Origin: a virus
DNA length: 40,584 bases
Strand: one strand, 5' to 3'
IMG/VR virus record: IMGVR_UViG_3300025410_000039
Location: 1 to 40,584 of that record
Part shown: one piece after another, positions 9,424-17,640 of the stretch
How the letters are laid out: every line of letters starts with the position of its first letter
Position numbering within the stretch: the first letter of the stretch is position 1
Notes under the pieces: model-generated
What the model was told of the DNA's origin: nothing
The model's database searches: none
The model's input: only the letters and a program-made list of their open reading frames with translations
Position numbers and translations under genes: made by a program

Positions 9424-9675
9424 ATGGAAAAAATGCTTAAGCATAACAACAGTCTAACTGGAATCAACACTGTTCTGTTAATCATTATTGCCTGGTTAAC
9501 ATATCAGAACCATCAAGACATTGCTTCACAGCATGAACAGATAGTAGAATTTCGTGCGGCACTGCACTATAAACTGAATACGGATGTGCCATATAACAAC
9601 CGCACAGAAGGTTTCTTACGGAGTAAAGACGTTGCCTTAACACGTAAGGAAGAAACAAACAACAAACAAAACTAA
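9424..9675 (+). CDS. Small membrane protein, holin candidate
   Basis: 83 residues from the ATG at 9424, chosen because GGGAGGA lies directly upstream; an in-frame ATG at 9385 lacks this and only adds 13 residues. One transmembrane segment (INTVLLIIIAWLTY, about residues 17-31) is followed by a hydrophilic region with a charged C-terminus (LTRKEETNNKQN). Position after the tailspike candidate and before lipoprotein-type genes fits a lysis cassette, so a holin or membrane-anchored accessory is possible. A single transmembrane segment with a C-terminal hydrophilic tail could equally be an i-spanin-like protein. Confidence 0.45.
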   Translation: MEKMLKHNNSLTGINTVLLIIIAWLTYQNHQDIASQHEQIVEFRAALHYKLNTDVPYNNRTEGFLRSKDVALTRKEETNNKQN

Positions 9676-9676
9676 C

Positions 9677-10399
9677 ATGAAAAAACTCGCATCATTTATT
9701 ATCCTGTGTCTGCTTACCATTGTGGTAGGTTGCGCACATGCTCAAACCAATACAGCCCCTGTCACTCCGTTGGCCCAGGGGCTTACTCCTGAACAACTTG
9801 CCAAAGTTGATTCGTCCATTCAGACTGTGGTTCCACTGCTTCCTGCCTCTGCTCAGAAGTATGTTGCTGCTGGTATCGGGCTCTTAAGCATCTTGGCCTT
9901 TGCTGGTCGTGCCGTTGTTGGTTGGAAAACTGGCGGTTTCTGGGGTGCATTCCGAGGTGTCTTTGGTGGCACAAACACCTTGAAGCTATTGCTGCTTGGA
10001 GCAATGATTCCTGCAATGTTGTTGCTGACTGGTTGTAACACTGTTCAAGTTGTTGATTTCAGTAAAGGAACTGGACTCGACCTTACTCTTCCGCTGGGTT
10101 ACAATGGAGCCAACGTCTTTGAACTACGTATGAAGGTTGGTCAGTTCTACACTGCGACAGCTGTTCAACCCGTGTCAACCAATTCCGTGTTTGTTCCGCA
10201 AGTTGCCATGGCATCTGGAACTCAGGGTTCTGTGATTGCTCCAGGTCTTGGTGGTGTTAATGGCAGTAACACTCTCATCAGTGCTTCATCTACTCCTGCT
10301 TCTGTTAATGGTGGCGATTACTTTGAAGCAGCTTGGGGCGGCGGTTCTGGTTCTGGTGTTAGCAATTCGGTTAGTCAAGCTTGGTCCGCTGTTAAGTAA
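9677..10399 (+). CDS. Lipoprotein-like membrane protein with two lipobox motifs
   Basis: 240 residues. The N-terminus is a lipoprotein signal (MKKLASFIILCLLTIVVGC, lipobox ending at Cys19). A second hydrophobic helix (about 61-82, KYVAAGIGLLSILAFAGRAVVG) precedes a third (about 102-119) that ends in another perfect lipobox, LLLTGC (Cys120). The remaining 120 residues are Gly/Ser/Val-rich and probably beta. The layout looks like a holin-like membrane protein fused in frame to a second lipoprotein. Neighbours are small membrane and exported proteins. A role in lysis (spanin or holin) is a guess from position. Confidence 0.45.
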   Translation: MKKLASFIILCLLTIVVGCAHAQTNTAPVTPLAQGLTPEQLAKVDSSIQTVVPLLPASAQKYVAAGIGLLSILAFAGRAVVGWKTGGFWGAFRGVFGGTNTLKLLLLGAMIPAMLLLTGCNTVQVVDFSKGTGLDLTLPLGYNGANVFELRMKVGQFYTATAVQPVSTNSVFVPQVAMASGTQGSVIAPGLGGVNGSNTLISASSTPASVNGGDYFEAAWGGGSGSGVSNSVSQAWSAVK

Positions 10400-10400
10400 T

Positions 10401-10793
10401 ATGCGCACTTTCGCCCTTGGTTTCGTTATTGGACTGCTCGCACTCATTGGAGTGCGGGCAGTCCCGCTTGATTGGGGAAACCCATCAACCAACAATGCTT
10501 TCGCTACTTGGTTCGCCTGGACCAACGGTCCAGTGCTCCGGTATTCTTTATTCTGGACTCCTCAAACCAATACTGACACTGGAACGAATTGGACTACTAC
10601 GACTAATTGGAATCAGTTTGCCGATGTAAACAGTTCTACTACCAATGTTGTTATCCCGACAAACGTGGTATTTGGGTCTAGGATAACATATGTCATAACA
10701 CTTCCTGGTGGCCTAAAGACCACGCCAATCATTCCTATTTTATTCACTAATTGGCTAGGGTTTACCATCACTAATCAGCCACAAGTTCCCTAA
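10401..10793 (+). CDS. Small exported protein, possible Fn3-like fold
   Basis: 130 residues from the ATG at 10401, directly after the preceding stop (TAAT-ATG); the frame is open further upstream, but only inside the previous gene. A signal peptide (MRTFALGFVIGLLALIGVRA) precedes a Thr/Asn/Trp-rich domain: LRYSLFWTPQTNT, TNWTTTTNWNQF, VFGSRITYVITLPGG. This resembles an Fn3-like beta sandwich, but I cannot name a family. It is the last gene of the rightward block, and its 3' end overlaps the end of the opposing SNF2 gene by 23 bp with no terminator hairpin between them. Confidence 0.5.
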   Translation: MRTFALGFVIGLLALIGVRAVPLDWGNPSTNNAFATWFAWTNGPVLRYSLFWTPQTNTDTGTNWTTTTNWNQFADVNSSTTNVVIPTNVVFGSRITYVITLPGGLKTTPIIPILFTNWLGFTITNQPQVP

Positions 10794-12219
10794 ACTTATC
10801 AAGGACTTGGAATGCTAAATCTTCTTTATGTTTCAGACGGGAAAGGACTTTGCCGTCAACTGTCCCAGGTGCAACCAAGTCGAAGTAAGTTACCTGATTC
10901 ACCTGTCCCTTGCGATGGTTGCGGTCTTCAGACTGCCACCTATCTTCAGCAGAGTCAGAGTTACTATAATAAACAGTTGTGGTAGCTTCTATCAACGTCA
11001 GACCCTTTCCACCTGTTGCGGCTGTTCCAACGAACCACTTGCAGTTAGAGTCTGTGGTAAACAGTTGAAGAGCTCTTGCACGTTCTTCGGGTGTAGTCTT
11101 TCCATAATAGTGAACTGCATGGTGTTCCATACCATTTAATGCTGCAAGAATCAATTCAACATCCCGTTGAAATGCACACCAAATAAGAACCTTGCCTTGA
11201 ACCTTTTCAAGCAGTTCCAACAAAGCAGGAATACGGTTATTAGGAATATCAATTGTATTTCCATCATCCAATTTAACGTGTCCGCAATTAATCTGATGAA
11301 GCTTATTAATCGTGGTAATTGCAGAAGTGCTAGTAAGAAGCCCCTGTTCAAACTGACTCATTGCATAAGTTTTCAAATCATCGTAAAGCTTTTTCTGTTC
11401 AGGTGTCTGTTCGACATAGATTGTTTCGTAAACCTTTTCAGGAAGATCGAGACAATCTTTCTTCAGTATTCGACTACTAAATGGTTCCAACTTTGCTGAC
11501 AACTTGTCAAGATGTCGGTAACCAACTATCTGTTGAAAGCTACGACTACCGAAACACATTTGTCGCATCTCAGCATATTCAGTTCTGAAACCAACAAATG
11601 TTCGGTGACCAAGCAATCCTGGTTGAAGAAATTCACATTGGGCGAAAACATCCAGGGGACTTTGAGTGATGGGTGTTCCAGTTAATATGCGCCTGTAATC
11701 GCATAGTCGTGCTAACTTCATTAGGTTTTTCGTGCGTTCTGATTTGACGTTCTTAATGCTGGTTGCTTCATCTACTGCAATCAACATGTAGTGCGAGTTA
11801 ATGAACTGTTTCGCAACATCAACTGCTTTCTCACCACTAAACGCTTCTACGTTTATTACCAGTATATCGAGAACGTCATCTTGTGCAAGCATAATCTCCT
11901 GCATCTTTTTGCGTTCATCAGATTTCATGGAACTGCTGTAAGTAGATATACGATACTTAATACCATGCAAGCACTTAGGCAATTCAGTAATGGGCCAATT
12001 CAGATAAGCACCTTTATCCGATATGATTATAGCACCATCGATTTCCTGTTTAAGGAACAGATATTTAATCGTGTCGATGAGTGTCAGGGATTTGCCGGTT
12101 CCCATTTCCCACCACTGTGCGTAATACTTCATATCTTTCGATTTGTTGAATATATCACGCTGATGCTGCATTGGTTCTAGACCATGTGTAAATTCAGATA
12201 CTAGATTCTTGGTTAACAT
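10771..12219 (-). CDS. SNF2-family (SF2) DNA helicase/translocase
   Basis: 482 residues. Motif I (Walker A) is WEMGTGKS at about 37-44; motif II is AVDEATSIKN at about 148-157 (DEAT in place of DEAH); motif III is RILTGTPI at about 177-184; motif VI is QSEDRNHRKGQ near 440. The QHQRDIF segment near the start is the Q-type region. This is the compact SNF2 helicase found in many phage replication blocks, an ATP-dependent dsDNA translocase likely used in replication restart or recombination. It is the most distal gene of the leftward block and has its own upstream gap with a promoter-like element at 12233-12261. Confidence 0.9.
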   Translation of the reverse strand: MLTKNLVSEFTHGLEPMQHQRDIFNKSKDMKYYAQWWEMGTGKSLTLIDTIKYLFLKQEIDGAIIISDKGAYLNWPITELPKCLHGIKYRISTYSSSMKSDERKKMQEIMLAQDDVLDILVINVEAFSGEKAVDVAKQFINSHYMLIAVDEATSIKNVKSERTKNLMKLARLCDYRRILTGTPITQSPLDVFAQCEFLQPGLLGHRTFVGFRTEYAEMRQMCFGSRSFQQIVGYRHLDKLSAKLEPFSSRILKKDCLDLPEKVYETIYVEQTPEQKKLYDDLKTYAMSQFEQGLLTSTSAITTINKLHQINCGHVKLDDGNTIDIPNNRIPALLELLEKVQGKVLIWCAFQRDVELILAALNGMEHHAVHYYGKTTPEERARALQLFTTDSNCKWFVGTAATGGKGLTLIEATTTVYYSNSDSAEDRWQSEDRNHRKGQVNQVTYFDLVAPGTVDGKVLSRLKHKEDLAFQVLDKFRELVAD

Positions 12220-12232
12220 ATGAATAACGTGG

Positions 12233-12261
12233 ATAATTTGTCTTAGTGTTTATATGTCTTT
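12233..12261 (-). promoter_or_regulatory. Promoter-like element upstream of the SNF2 gene
   Basis: The 79-bp gap 12220-12298 contains the word CTTAGTGTTTATATGTC (12242-12258), identical to that at 26219-26235. The equivalent -10 box is AATTAT (12238-12233) and the -35 is weak (AAGACA). GGATAAT and ATCCTGTT flank both copies. It probably is a regulated promoter copy. Confidence 0.45.
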
Positions 12262-12298
12262 ATTAATCCTGTTTTAATACTGAATGCCCTAAGAATGC

Positions 12299-13804
12299 CT
12301 AAATGTCATAGCAAATACCAGTTTGGGGTGTAATAATTATCAGTTTCTCTTTTGCCCTTGTTACAGCAACATACCACACACGGTGTTCATCGTCTGGTTG
12401 TGTTTGCATTTCACGATGAGTTCGTTGTGCCACATCTGTTTGTATCACAACGTTTTCAGCTTCACCACCTTTGGCACCATGAATAGTCGAAATCTTTATA
12501 CGTGGCTCATCAGTAAACTTTTCGCCACGACTAAGAGCAACTAAAAAGTATTCCCGTTCAGTTGCAGTAAGTTTATCCAATGCTACATCCCACGAACTGT
12601 TAACACATAAACCGAATTTGGTTTTCAGTTCAACAATATCAAGTAAACGACGATCAGGTAACTCTTCTACCTTGCCCTTGAATCCGTAAGTTACACCAAC
12701 ACGAACAGACATCAAATCGTATATCTTCTTTACAGATGATGCAGGAACCTGTCTACCATTACGTAAGTGTTCCCAATCACGTATTGCAATAAAGCTATCA
12801 CGCTTAAGAGGCGATTCACGGACACAATCGAATACAAGACCTTCACGCAAACAATACTGAATGTAGTTGTCTAGTAAGTAAGCATTACGGGCAAGAAGCA
12901 ACCAAGTGCCTTTGCTCATATCGATTTCATTTACGTCATTTACGTATTCAACCGCCCCATCAGCGTCCCTGGGCTCCCATTCTTTCTTTACTCTGACTTG
13001 GATACGTTCTGCAATCGACATTGCAATCTTTTGCACTTCCTTCGGGACACGGAAAGACTTACCAAGAATATCCTGATTACCAGGAAGCTGAATGAGTTTA
13101 TCCACGTCTGCTCCTGCCCATCGAAAGATCGCCTGGTCGTCATCACCAGCAATAAAGATTTCAGGAATCATGGTAAATAGCTTCTCGGCCATTCGCCACT
13201 GTAGTGGTGATAAGTCTTGTGCTTCATCGATGATTAAGCATTCGCAAGGTGGAGCTTCACCTGATTCGATGAACAGAAAGATGACATCAGTAAAGTCAAC
13301 CTTGTTGTGGGTTTGCTTATACTGTTCCAATGTCTTTTGAACCCGTTCCAAATCATACCAGTAAACATCTTCATCAGGCATTGATTCCCAGTATTCTTTA
13401 AGTGGAATCATTTTTGCTCTTGCCATGTTTTCTGCAAAGAACAATCGGTCACCAAGTGTTTGACCAGCAAACGTTCCATCATCAGCAACTGTTTTATATG
13501 TTATCGTAAGACCTAGAATCTGGCACAGTTTAATGTAATCACCTAATCCCATGATTTCGGTTTTATTGATTCCCAGTTGTTGAAATGCAAGACTGTGTAA
13601 TGTGCGGAACCATGGCAACTGTTCTTCTTGTAAGTTGAACTTAATCATCGCACGGTCTTTTGCTTCATTTGCGGCTTTACGCGTAAACGATATAAAGCAA
13701 ATCTGGTCTGGTGATAAGCCGTCGTTAATCTTCATCTGCACAATACTAAGCAGTGAAGTTGTTTTACCTGTTCCAGGTGGTCCGAATAACTTGTGTATGT
13801 TCAT
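12299..13804 (-). CDS. UvrD/PcrA-type superfamily 1 helicase
   Basis: 501 residues from the ATG at 13804, chosen because it overlaps the upstream stop as ATGA; an upstream GTG at 13825 would add seven residues. Walker A is FGPPGTGKTT (7-16); motif II is LIIDEAQDLSPLQW; motif III is IAGDDDQAIFRWAGAD; motif IV region FRVPKEVQKIA; motif V STIHGAKGGEAENVV; motif VI YVAVTRAKEKLI. The order and sequence are those of a 3'-5' UvrD-like helicase. No separate DnaB-type replicative helicase is visible in the genome, so this enzyme or the SNF2 protein may unwind DNA for the phage polymerase. Confidence 0.92.
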   Translation of the reverse strand: MNIHKLFGPPGTGKTTSLLSIVQMKINDGLSPDQICFISFTRKAANEAKDRAMIKFNLQEEQLPWFRTLHSLAFQQLGINKTEIMGLGDYIKLCQILGLTITYKTVADDGTFAGQTLGDRLFFAENMARAKMIPLKEYWESMPDEDVYWYDLERVQKTLEQYKQTHNKVDFTDVIFLFIESGEAPPCECLIIDEAQDLSPLQWRMAEKLFTMIPEIFIAGDDDQAIFRWAGADVDKLIQLPGNQDILGKSFRVPKEVQKIAMSIAERIQVRVKKEWEPRDADGAVEYVNDVNEIDMSKGTWLLLARNAYLLDNYIQYCLREGLVFDCVRESPLKRDSFIAIRDWEHLRNGRQVPASSVKKIYDLMSVRVGVTYGFKGKVEELPDRRLLDIVELKTKFGLCVNSSWDVALDKLTATEREYFLVALSRGEKFTDEPRIKISTIHGAKGGEAENVVIQTDVAQRTHREMQTQPDDEHRVWYVAVTRAKEKLIIITPQTGICYDI

Positions 13805-14319
13805 ATATATTTCTTTAATTCCCACGGTTTAATGATTTTTTTCTTTTCTTTTATTTTCGGTGGAGTAACCATTGGTGTAGGAATTGTTTCTTCCCATTTA
13901 AATGTTCCACCAGATATTTTCCATTCATCGCACCATTCGCAAACACTCATTACGAATACGCAAAGTTCTTCAAGTGTTCTTCCTTTTTCCATTGGGTCGT
14001 GACAAGCTAACCATGGAACCTTTTCAGCAAGCAAAGATTTCTCTAATGCCTTTTCTGCGATTGACCCAAAACAGATTAGCAAGTCGGGTTTTACTTCTCC
14101 AATAACTTGCTCTAAGTGAAAACTGTCAGACCCGACATAAGACCAAAAGATGTTACTGAATGTTGGTGGTCCGAAAACATTAATAAGTTTTCTACCAATG
14201 GGAGTTTGTTTCAGGCAATGTTGTTGCCACTCCTGTTCTGAACGATGCTTAAATACCGCTTCCCGTTTTATTTCAACCCACGGTTTTTCTAATATAGAAA
14301 CTATTTTAGGATTTGGCAT
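13801..14319 (-). CDS. Unknown; possible uracil-DNA-glycosylase-like fold
   Basis: 172 residues. The middle part, VIGEVKPDLLICFGSIAEKALE (split here by turns), followed by VPWLACHDPMEKG, resembles the core strands and the C-terminal His loop of the UDG superfamily (..P..vv.lG..A... then ..HP). The usual N-terminal water-activating motif is not evident. The C-terminal 30 residues are Lys/Pro-rich. It is coupled by ATGA to the helicase downstream and overlaps the primase by 14 bp, so it belongs to the replication operon. An inactive or divergent glycosylase, or an unrelated fold, are both possible. Confidence 0.35.
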   Translation of the reverse strand: MPNPKIVSILEKPWVEIKREAVFKHRSEQEWQQHCLKQTPIGRKLINVFGPPTFSNIFWSYVGSDSFHLEQVIGEVKPDLLICFGSIAEKALEKSLLAEKVPWLACHDPMEKGRTLEELCVFVMSVCEWCDEWKISGGTFKWEETIPTPMVTPPKIKEKKKIIKPWELKKYI

Positions 14320-15850
14320 TTGTTCCAGTTAATACTTTTTCGGGACTTACTAGTTCTTCAATCTCGAAAGATGTCATTTGCTTTTCGAACTTAACTTGCT
14401 GAATGACGTAGGTGTTAGTTCCCTTACCGCGTAAATTCCAGAACTTCTTACCAATTTCCCAGTCATTAAAGCAACGACTAACGTGGTGAAGTGGCATTGC
14501 CTTAAACTTCTGTCGTTCAAGATATGCAAGGAAATCACGTATACGAAAGAAGTATTCTCCATTGTGCAACCAGGGTTTACCTAGCAGTATCTCATCAGCT
14601 GTTTTCGCTTGAACACGTGACGTGCAAAAGTCTTCTAGATGCTGCCACAATTGTCCTGCTGGTGTTGCATCTTCAGGAACAGTTATTTCAGTAACCTCAC
14701 TAAGTAACTTATGAATGATTTCCTGCCACTCAGTAAGCTTAGGTAGTATCGGCATGATGTTCAATACTTCCATGCACTTGTTCTGAAATGACCTGGGGTT
14801 CTGCAAATCATCAGTAGTAAGTTCCAAACGTCCACCACCTTCGATTTCAAGGAACCAAATAGGTGGTTGTGTTTTCAATTTAGTAAGACTACCGAACTTA
14901 GGCATTCCAATATCAGAACCACCGATACCAAACTTGCATTGCCTGCACTTGGGCATATTGCAGTAATTGGAAAGAGGCACTTGCTTGCAGGTATATTGGA
15001 AATCCTTTCGCTCCACACTCTTAATAAGCCCCTGGACTTCAGTGGCTTCAAGCGGTGGCTGCATATACTTACCATTATATTCTTGAATGTAAGTTTTCCA
15101 CTGGTCGCCATGCGCCTTTTTCGCATATACTGCAAGATTAAACAATCCATTATTCCTGGTTCCCGCCGGAAATCCCATTGAAACCAGGTGATTCAAACAC
15201 GGTGGCCCACTTGTTAGGGCATCAGTAAAGTCCAGTTTCGTTGCAGACAATACAGTAAAGCTTATTGTCTTAGTTCTAGCATATTCTATGAATTTAGGAA
15301 ATGAAAGGGGATTGCCCTCCGAATCTAAGGCATATCGGGTTGTGTCAACTGCATTGAAATATGGCATATTTATCCAAGACCCAGCATCCCCGCGTTCTGC
15401 TATAATCTTGGTTTGCTTTGGGAAGATTTCTGCATTACCATATCCAAGTGTTGCAGCCATCTCACGCATCTTTAAGATGACTGGAGCTGCATCTGTGTAG
15501 GTTTCTAAAAAGAGATATAAGTGCGCGCCACCACTCTTTGTGCGGCATAGAACCAGGGGCAAATGGAGTTTCTGTATTTGTGCATTCAATGCACCTAAAT
15601 CGAGAGGGTATTCGTCAATATCGATCGCAGCGAATCTTACCCTAGAGGTTTCGTCAATTGGAATTATACCAAGCCCCTGTTTACCCAAGAGGTGATTAAT
15701 CCAGAGTTGGATGTCCACTTCTCCTTTAACTGTTGCTGCTTGCCCTTTTAACTTTCCACTACCACCATCGTTCAAATTTGCACTATACATCCCATAGGAT
15801 TTCCGATAACCATCAAAAAGTAACATTAAGTCTGGGACTAGTTCTCTCAC
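14306..15850 (-). CDS. AEP-type primase (PrimPol-like)
   Basis: 514 residues from a GTG at 15850 with GAAGG just upstream; an in-frame stop lies shortly before. The catalytic pair is AAIDIDEYP (Asp77, Asp79), then CRTKSGGAHLYLFLE (S.H motif, His110), and AEIFPKQ at about 140-146, followed by SWINMPYFNA. These are the motifs of archaeo-eukaryotic-type primases of the group that also occurs in TOTE systems and phages. The segment GTRNNGLFNLAVYAKK resembles a PriCT-like helical domain. A Cys cluster (CNMPKCRQC) may bind zinc. It supplies primers, and perhaps gap filling, for the phage DNA polymerase in place of a T7-type primase-helicase. Confidence 0.85.
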   Translation of the reverse strand: MRELVPDLMLLFDGYRKSYGMYSANLNDGGSGKLKGQAATVKGEVDIQLWINHLLGKQGLGIIPIDETSRVRFAAIDIDEYPLDLGALNAQIQKLHLPLVLCRTKSGGAHLYLFLETYTDAAPVILKMREMAATLGYGNAEIFPKQTKIIAERGDAGSWINMPYFNAVDTTRYALDSEGNPLSFPKFIEYARTKTISFTVLSATKLDFTDALTSGPPCLNHLVSMGFPAGTRNNGLFNLAVYAKKAHGDQWKTYIQEYNGKYMQPPLEATEVQGLIKSVERKDFQYTCKQVPLSNYCNMPKCRQCKFGIGGSDIGMPKFGSLTKLKTQPPIWFLEIEGGGRLELTTDDLQNPRSFQNKCMEVLNIMPILPKLTEWQEIIHKLLSEVTEITVPEDATPAGQLWQHLEDFCTSRVQAKTADEILLGKPWLHNGEYFFRIRDFLAYLERQKFKAMPLHHVSRCFNDWEIGKKFWNLRGKGTNTYVIQQVKFEKQMTSFEIEELVSPEKVLTGTNAKS

Positions 15851-15934
15851 GTAAAGCCTTCATCCTGGGAATTAAAATTGAAGCCATAGCTGGCAAGCCG
15901 AACCACTTAGTAGGTCCCACTGCGGGTGATACTA

Positions 15935-16729
15935 TTAAGCGAGATGTTCTTCAGCCGTATTATCTGGCTGAGTAATCTGCTTCTGGATAGTTCCAGCGCG
16001 CCGTGAATAATCAACGGCATCAGCAATCAGGACGGGGTCAGTAACGATAGAACCGAGTTTGATGACCCATCCACGCCAATTTCCTTTGGCATTGCTTTCC
16101 GCTGTCGTGGACAGAAGATATTTGTGAGAGTAAAACGGCGGAGTGTATTTTACACCGCTTCCGGAAGTTAACTTGATGGTTGTAGCAATGTTCAACCACT
16201 GTTTCGCTTTCTTCAACTGAGTTGACGTGAGACCAATGATGCAAGGAACCTTGTCATCACCAACGATTGCAATACCATAGAAGTAGGCTGTCGTAACAAC
16301 AATGTTACCGGAACGAAGAACGTCTTGTCCTTTTTCATTGCGTTGGCATTCAGAAAGAATGTTAGCATCGCGATGAGTCTTCACCAAGCCACCACCTTTT
16401 TCGCGAGGTGTCCATTCCATGAACAATTTTTGGTAAGTGCAGGGAATGAATTCCAATTCCTCACCAGCACCACAAACCACTGTGTTGGAAACGGAGTTGA
16501 TGATGTCACCAACTTCAGCACCATCGATTTGCTTGGTTGCGTAATCCTCGTGGTCTTGATCGATTTGAGGACTACCTTTCTGAAGAATTGACAGGAATGG
16601 AATTCCCAAATCTTCACGATTTACATTCTCGAATCCAGAGGCTTGTGCTTGACTGAAGTCATACACGGCGACTGAGGTTTGAGGAGCAGCTTGATCCATT
16701 GCATTTGACTTTTTTGTTTCTTTTGCCAT
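15935..16729 (-). CDS. Candidate single-stranded DNA-binding protein
   Basis: 264 residues. The N-terminus is low-complexity, and the core has GIPFLSILQKGSPQID at about 42-57 and VVTTAYFYGIAIVGD in the middle. Proteins with an N-terminal ..IPFL.ILQ..SP.. segment recur in podoviral replication modules beside primase genes and are often called ssDNA-binding or recombination-associated proteins; I recognise the pattern but cannot name the family firmly. The Met is preceded by AATAAGTAT, the same leader as at the gene starting at 25786. It lies immediately upstream of the primase in the transcript. Confidence 0.4.
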   Translation of the reverse strand: MAKETKKSNAMDQAAPQTSVAVYDFSQAQASGFENVNREDLGIPFLSILQKGSPQIDQDHEDYATKQIDGAEVGDIINSVSNTVVCGAGEELEFIPCTYQKLFMEWTPREKGGGLVKTHRDANILSECQRNEKGQDVLRSGNIVVTTAYFYGIAIVGDDKVPCIIGLTSTQLKKAKQWLNIATTIKLTSGSGVKYTPPFYSHKYLLSTTAESNAKGNWRGWVIKLGSIVTDPVLIADAVDYSRRAGTIQKQITQPDNTAEEHLA

Positions 16730-16733
16730 ATAC

Positions 16734-17285
16734 TTATTTGGTGGTTTTCACAGGAGTTATTTTTGTTTTGTTGCCTACGAACACTCCAAACAAATTCGTA
16801 GGTAATTCTTGACTGTTTTCAATGCGTTCACGCACAAATGATTTCAATGTCATGGGATGAACGAAAATCTTCTGTTCGGGTGTAAGCCCACGTTTAAGCA
16901 ATTCTCTTGCAACTTCTTTCGCAAGGTCATCTTCACCCTTACCAAAATTCAGAATCAAGTTATTCTTAATGATGTCACCATTTCCTGAACTACGTAACCA
17001 AGCAAAGGCTTCATCAGCACATTGCTCTGGAATCTTGCAAGCGTAGAACTTTTGGATGGTAATTTTATCTCCGGAACTAAGTTTCAGTTCACTGAGACCC
17101 ATGCCAAGAAGTGTTTCAGGTATTTGAACTTCGGCAAGATTTTTTAACTGTTCTTTCTTTGCAGAAAGTAAATCTTCCATTGCAGCAATTTCTTGCTCGA
17201 GTTTTACTTGATTATGAACCATCACCGAAACCCTGTTAAGGTCTTCGTTTGAAATGGCTTCACCAGTAAGTGGATTTTGAAGCAT
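16734..17285 (-). CDS. Conserved-looking phage protein with coiled coil, unknown function
   Basis: 183 residues. A heptad-rich helix (about 25-55, VKLEQEIAAMEDLLSAKKEQL) is followed by an alpha/beta region and a C-terminal segment LKSFVRERIENSQELPTNLF. Similar proteins sit next to the ssDNA-binding candidate in related phages as far as I recall, but I know no function. It is separated from its neighbours by only a few bases on each side, so it is co-transcribed with the replication genes. Confidence 0.45.
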   Translation of the reverse strand: MLQNPLTGEAISNEDLNRVSVMVHNQVKLEQEIAAMEDLLSAKKEQLKNLAEVQIPETLLGMGLSELKLSSGDKITIQKFYACKIPEQCADEAFAWLRSSGNGDIIKNNLILNFGKGEDDLAKEVARELLKRGLTPEQKIFVHPMTLKSFVRERIENSQELPTNLFGVFVGNKTKITPVKTTK

Positions 17286-17288
17286 ATA

Positions 17289-17591
17289 TTATGGGATGTC
17301 GATTTGTTTGCAATCATACTGGTAGTGTTCTTTATTCCACACCAGCAGATTGAGTGGTTTATCGCTAGGAAGATTTTGCCACGCAATGATCGTGGCGATA
17401 ACAATAAACACCGGACTTCCAACCAGGAGTAAGTAATCAGTTGGTTCGAATTCTTGAAGATAGTTAGAAAGGAACCGTTCGGCATCCTCGATGGATTCAT
17501 TACCACGAAGCATTATGGTAAGTTCACCATACTTCTTGGCTGGTTCAAAGTTTTTACTCGGAGAGTTTTGTATTACAAAAACGTTTTTCAT
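17289..17591 (-). CDS. Hypothetical protein
   Basis: 100 residues with an alpha/beta pattern: MKNVFVIQNSP at the start, YLLLVGSPVFIVIATIIAWQ at about 53-72, and LLVWNKEHYQYD near the end. The hydrophobic middle with Gly-Ser-Pro looks like a Rossmann-type core rather than a membrane helix. No family is recognised. It is the first gene after a strong promoter (17612-17640), with leader CAGAATTAAGAAT just before the ATG. Confidence 0.5.
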   Translation of the reverse strand: MKNVFVIQNSPSKNFEPAKKYGELTIMLRGNESIEDAERFLSNYLQEFEPTDYLLLVGSPVFIVIATIIAWQNLPSDKPLNLLVWNKEHYQYDCKQIDIP

Positions 17592-17611
17592 ATAATTCTT
17601 AATTCTGTATA

Positions 17612-17640
17612 ATAATAGAGCACTTTGTTCATCAAGTAAA
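17612..17640 (-). promoter_or_regulatory. Leftward promoter upstream of 17289-17591
   Basis: TTTACT (17640-17635), 17-bp spacer, TATTAT (17617-17612), followed by CAGAATTAAGAATTAT and the ATG at 17591. It overlaps the end of the nuclease gene and would drive the ssDNA-binding, primase and helicase genes. Confidence 0.7.

Noticed and set aside
15830-15934. A 35-codon frame (GTG) between the ssDNA-binding candidate and primase
   Set aside because: It overlaps the primase start out of frame and has no ribosome site or family; likely chance.
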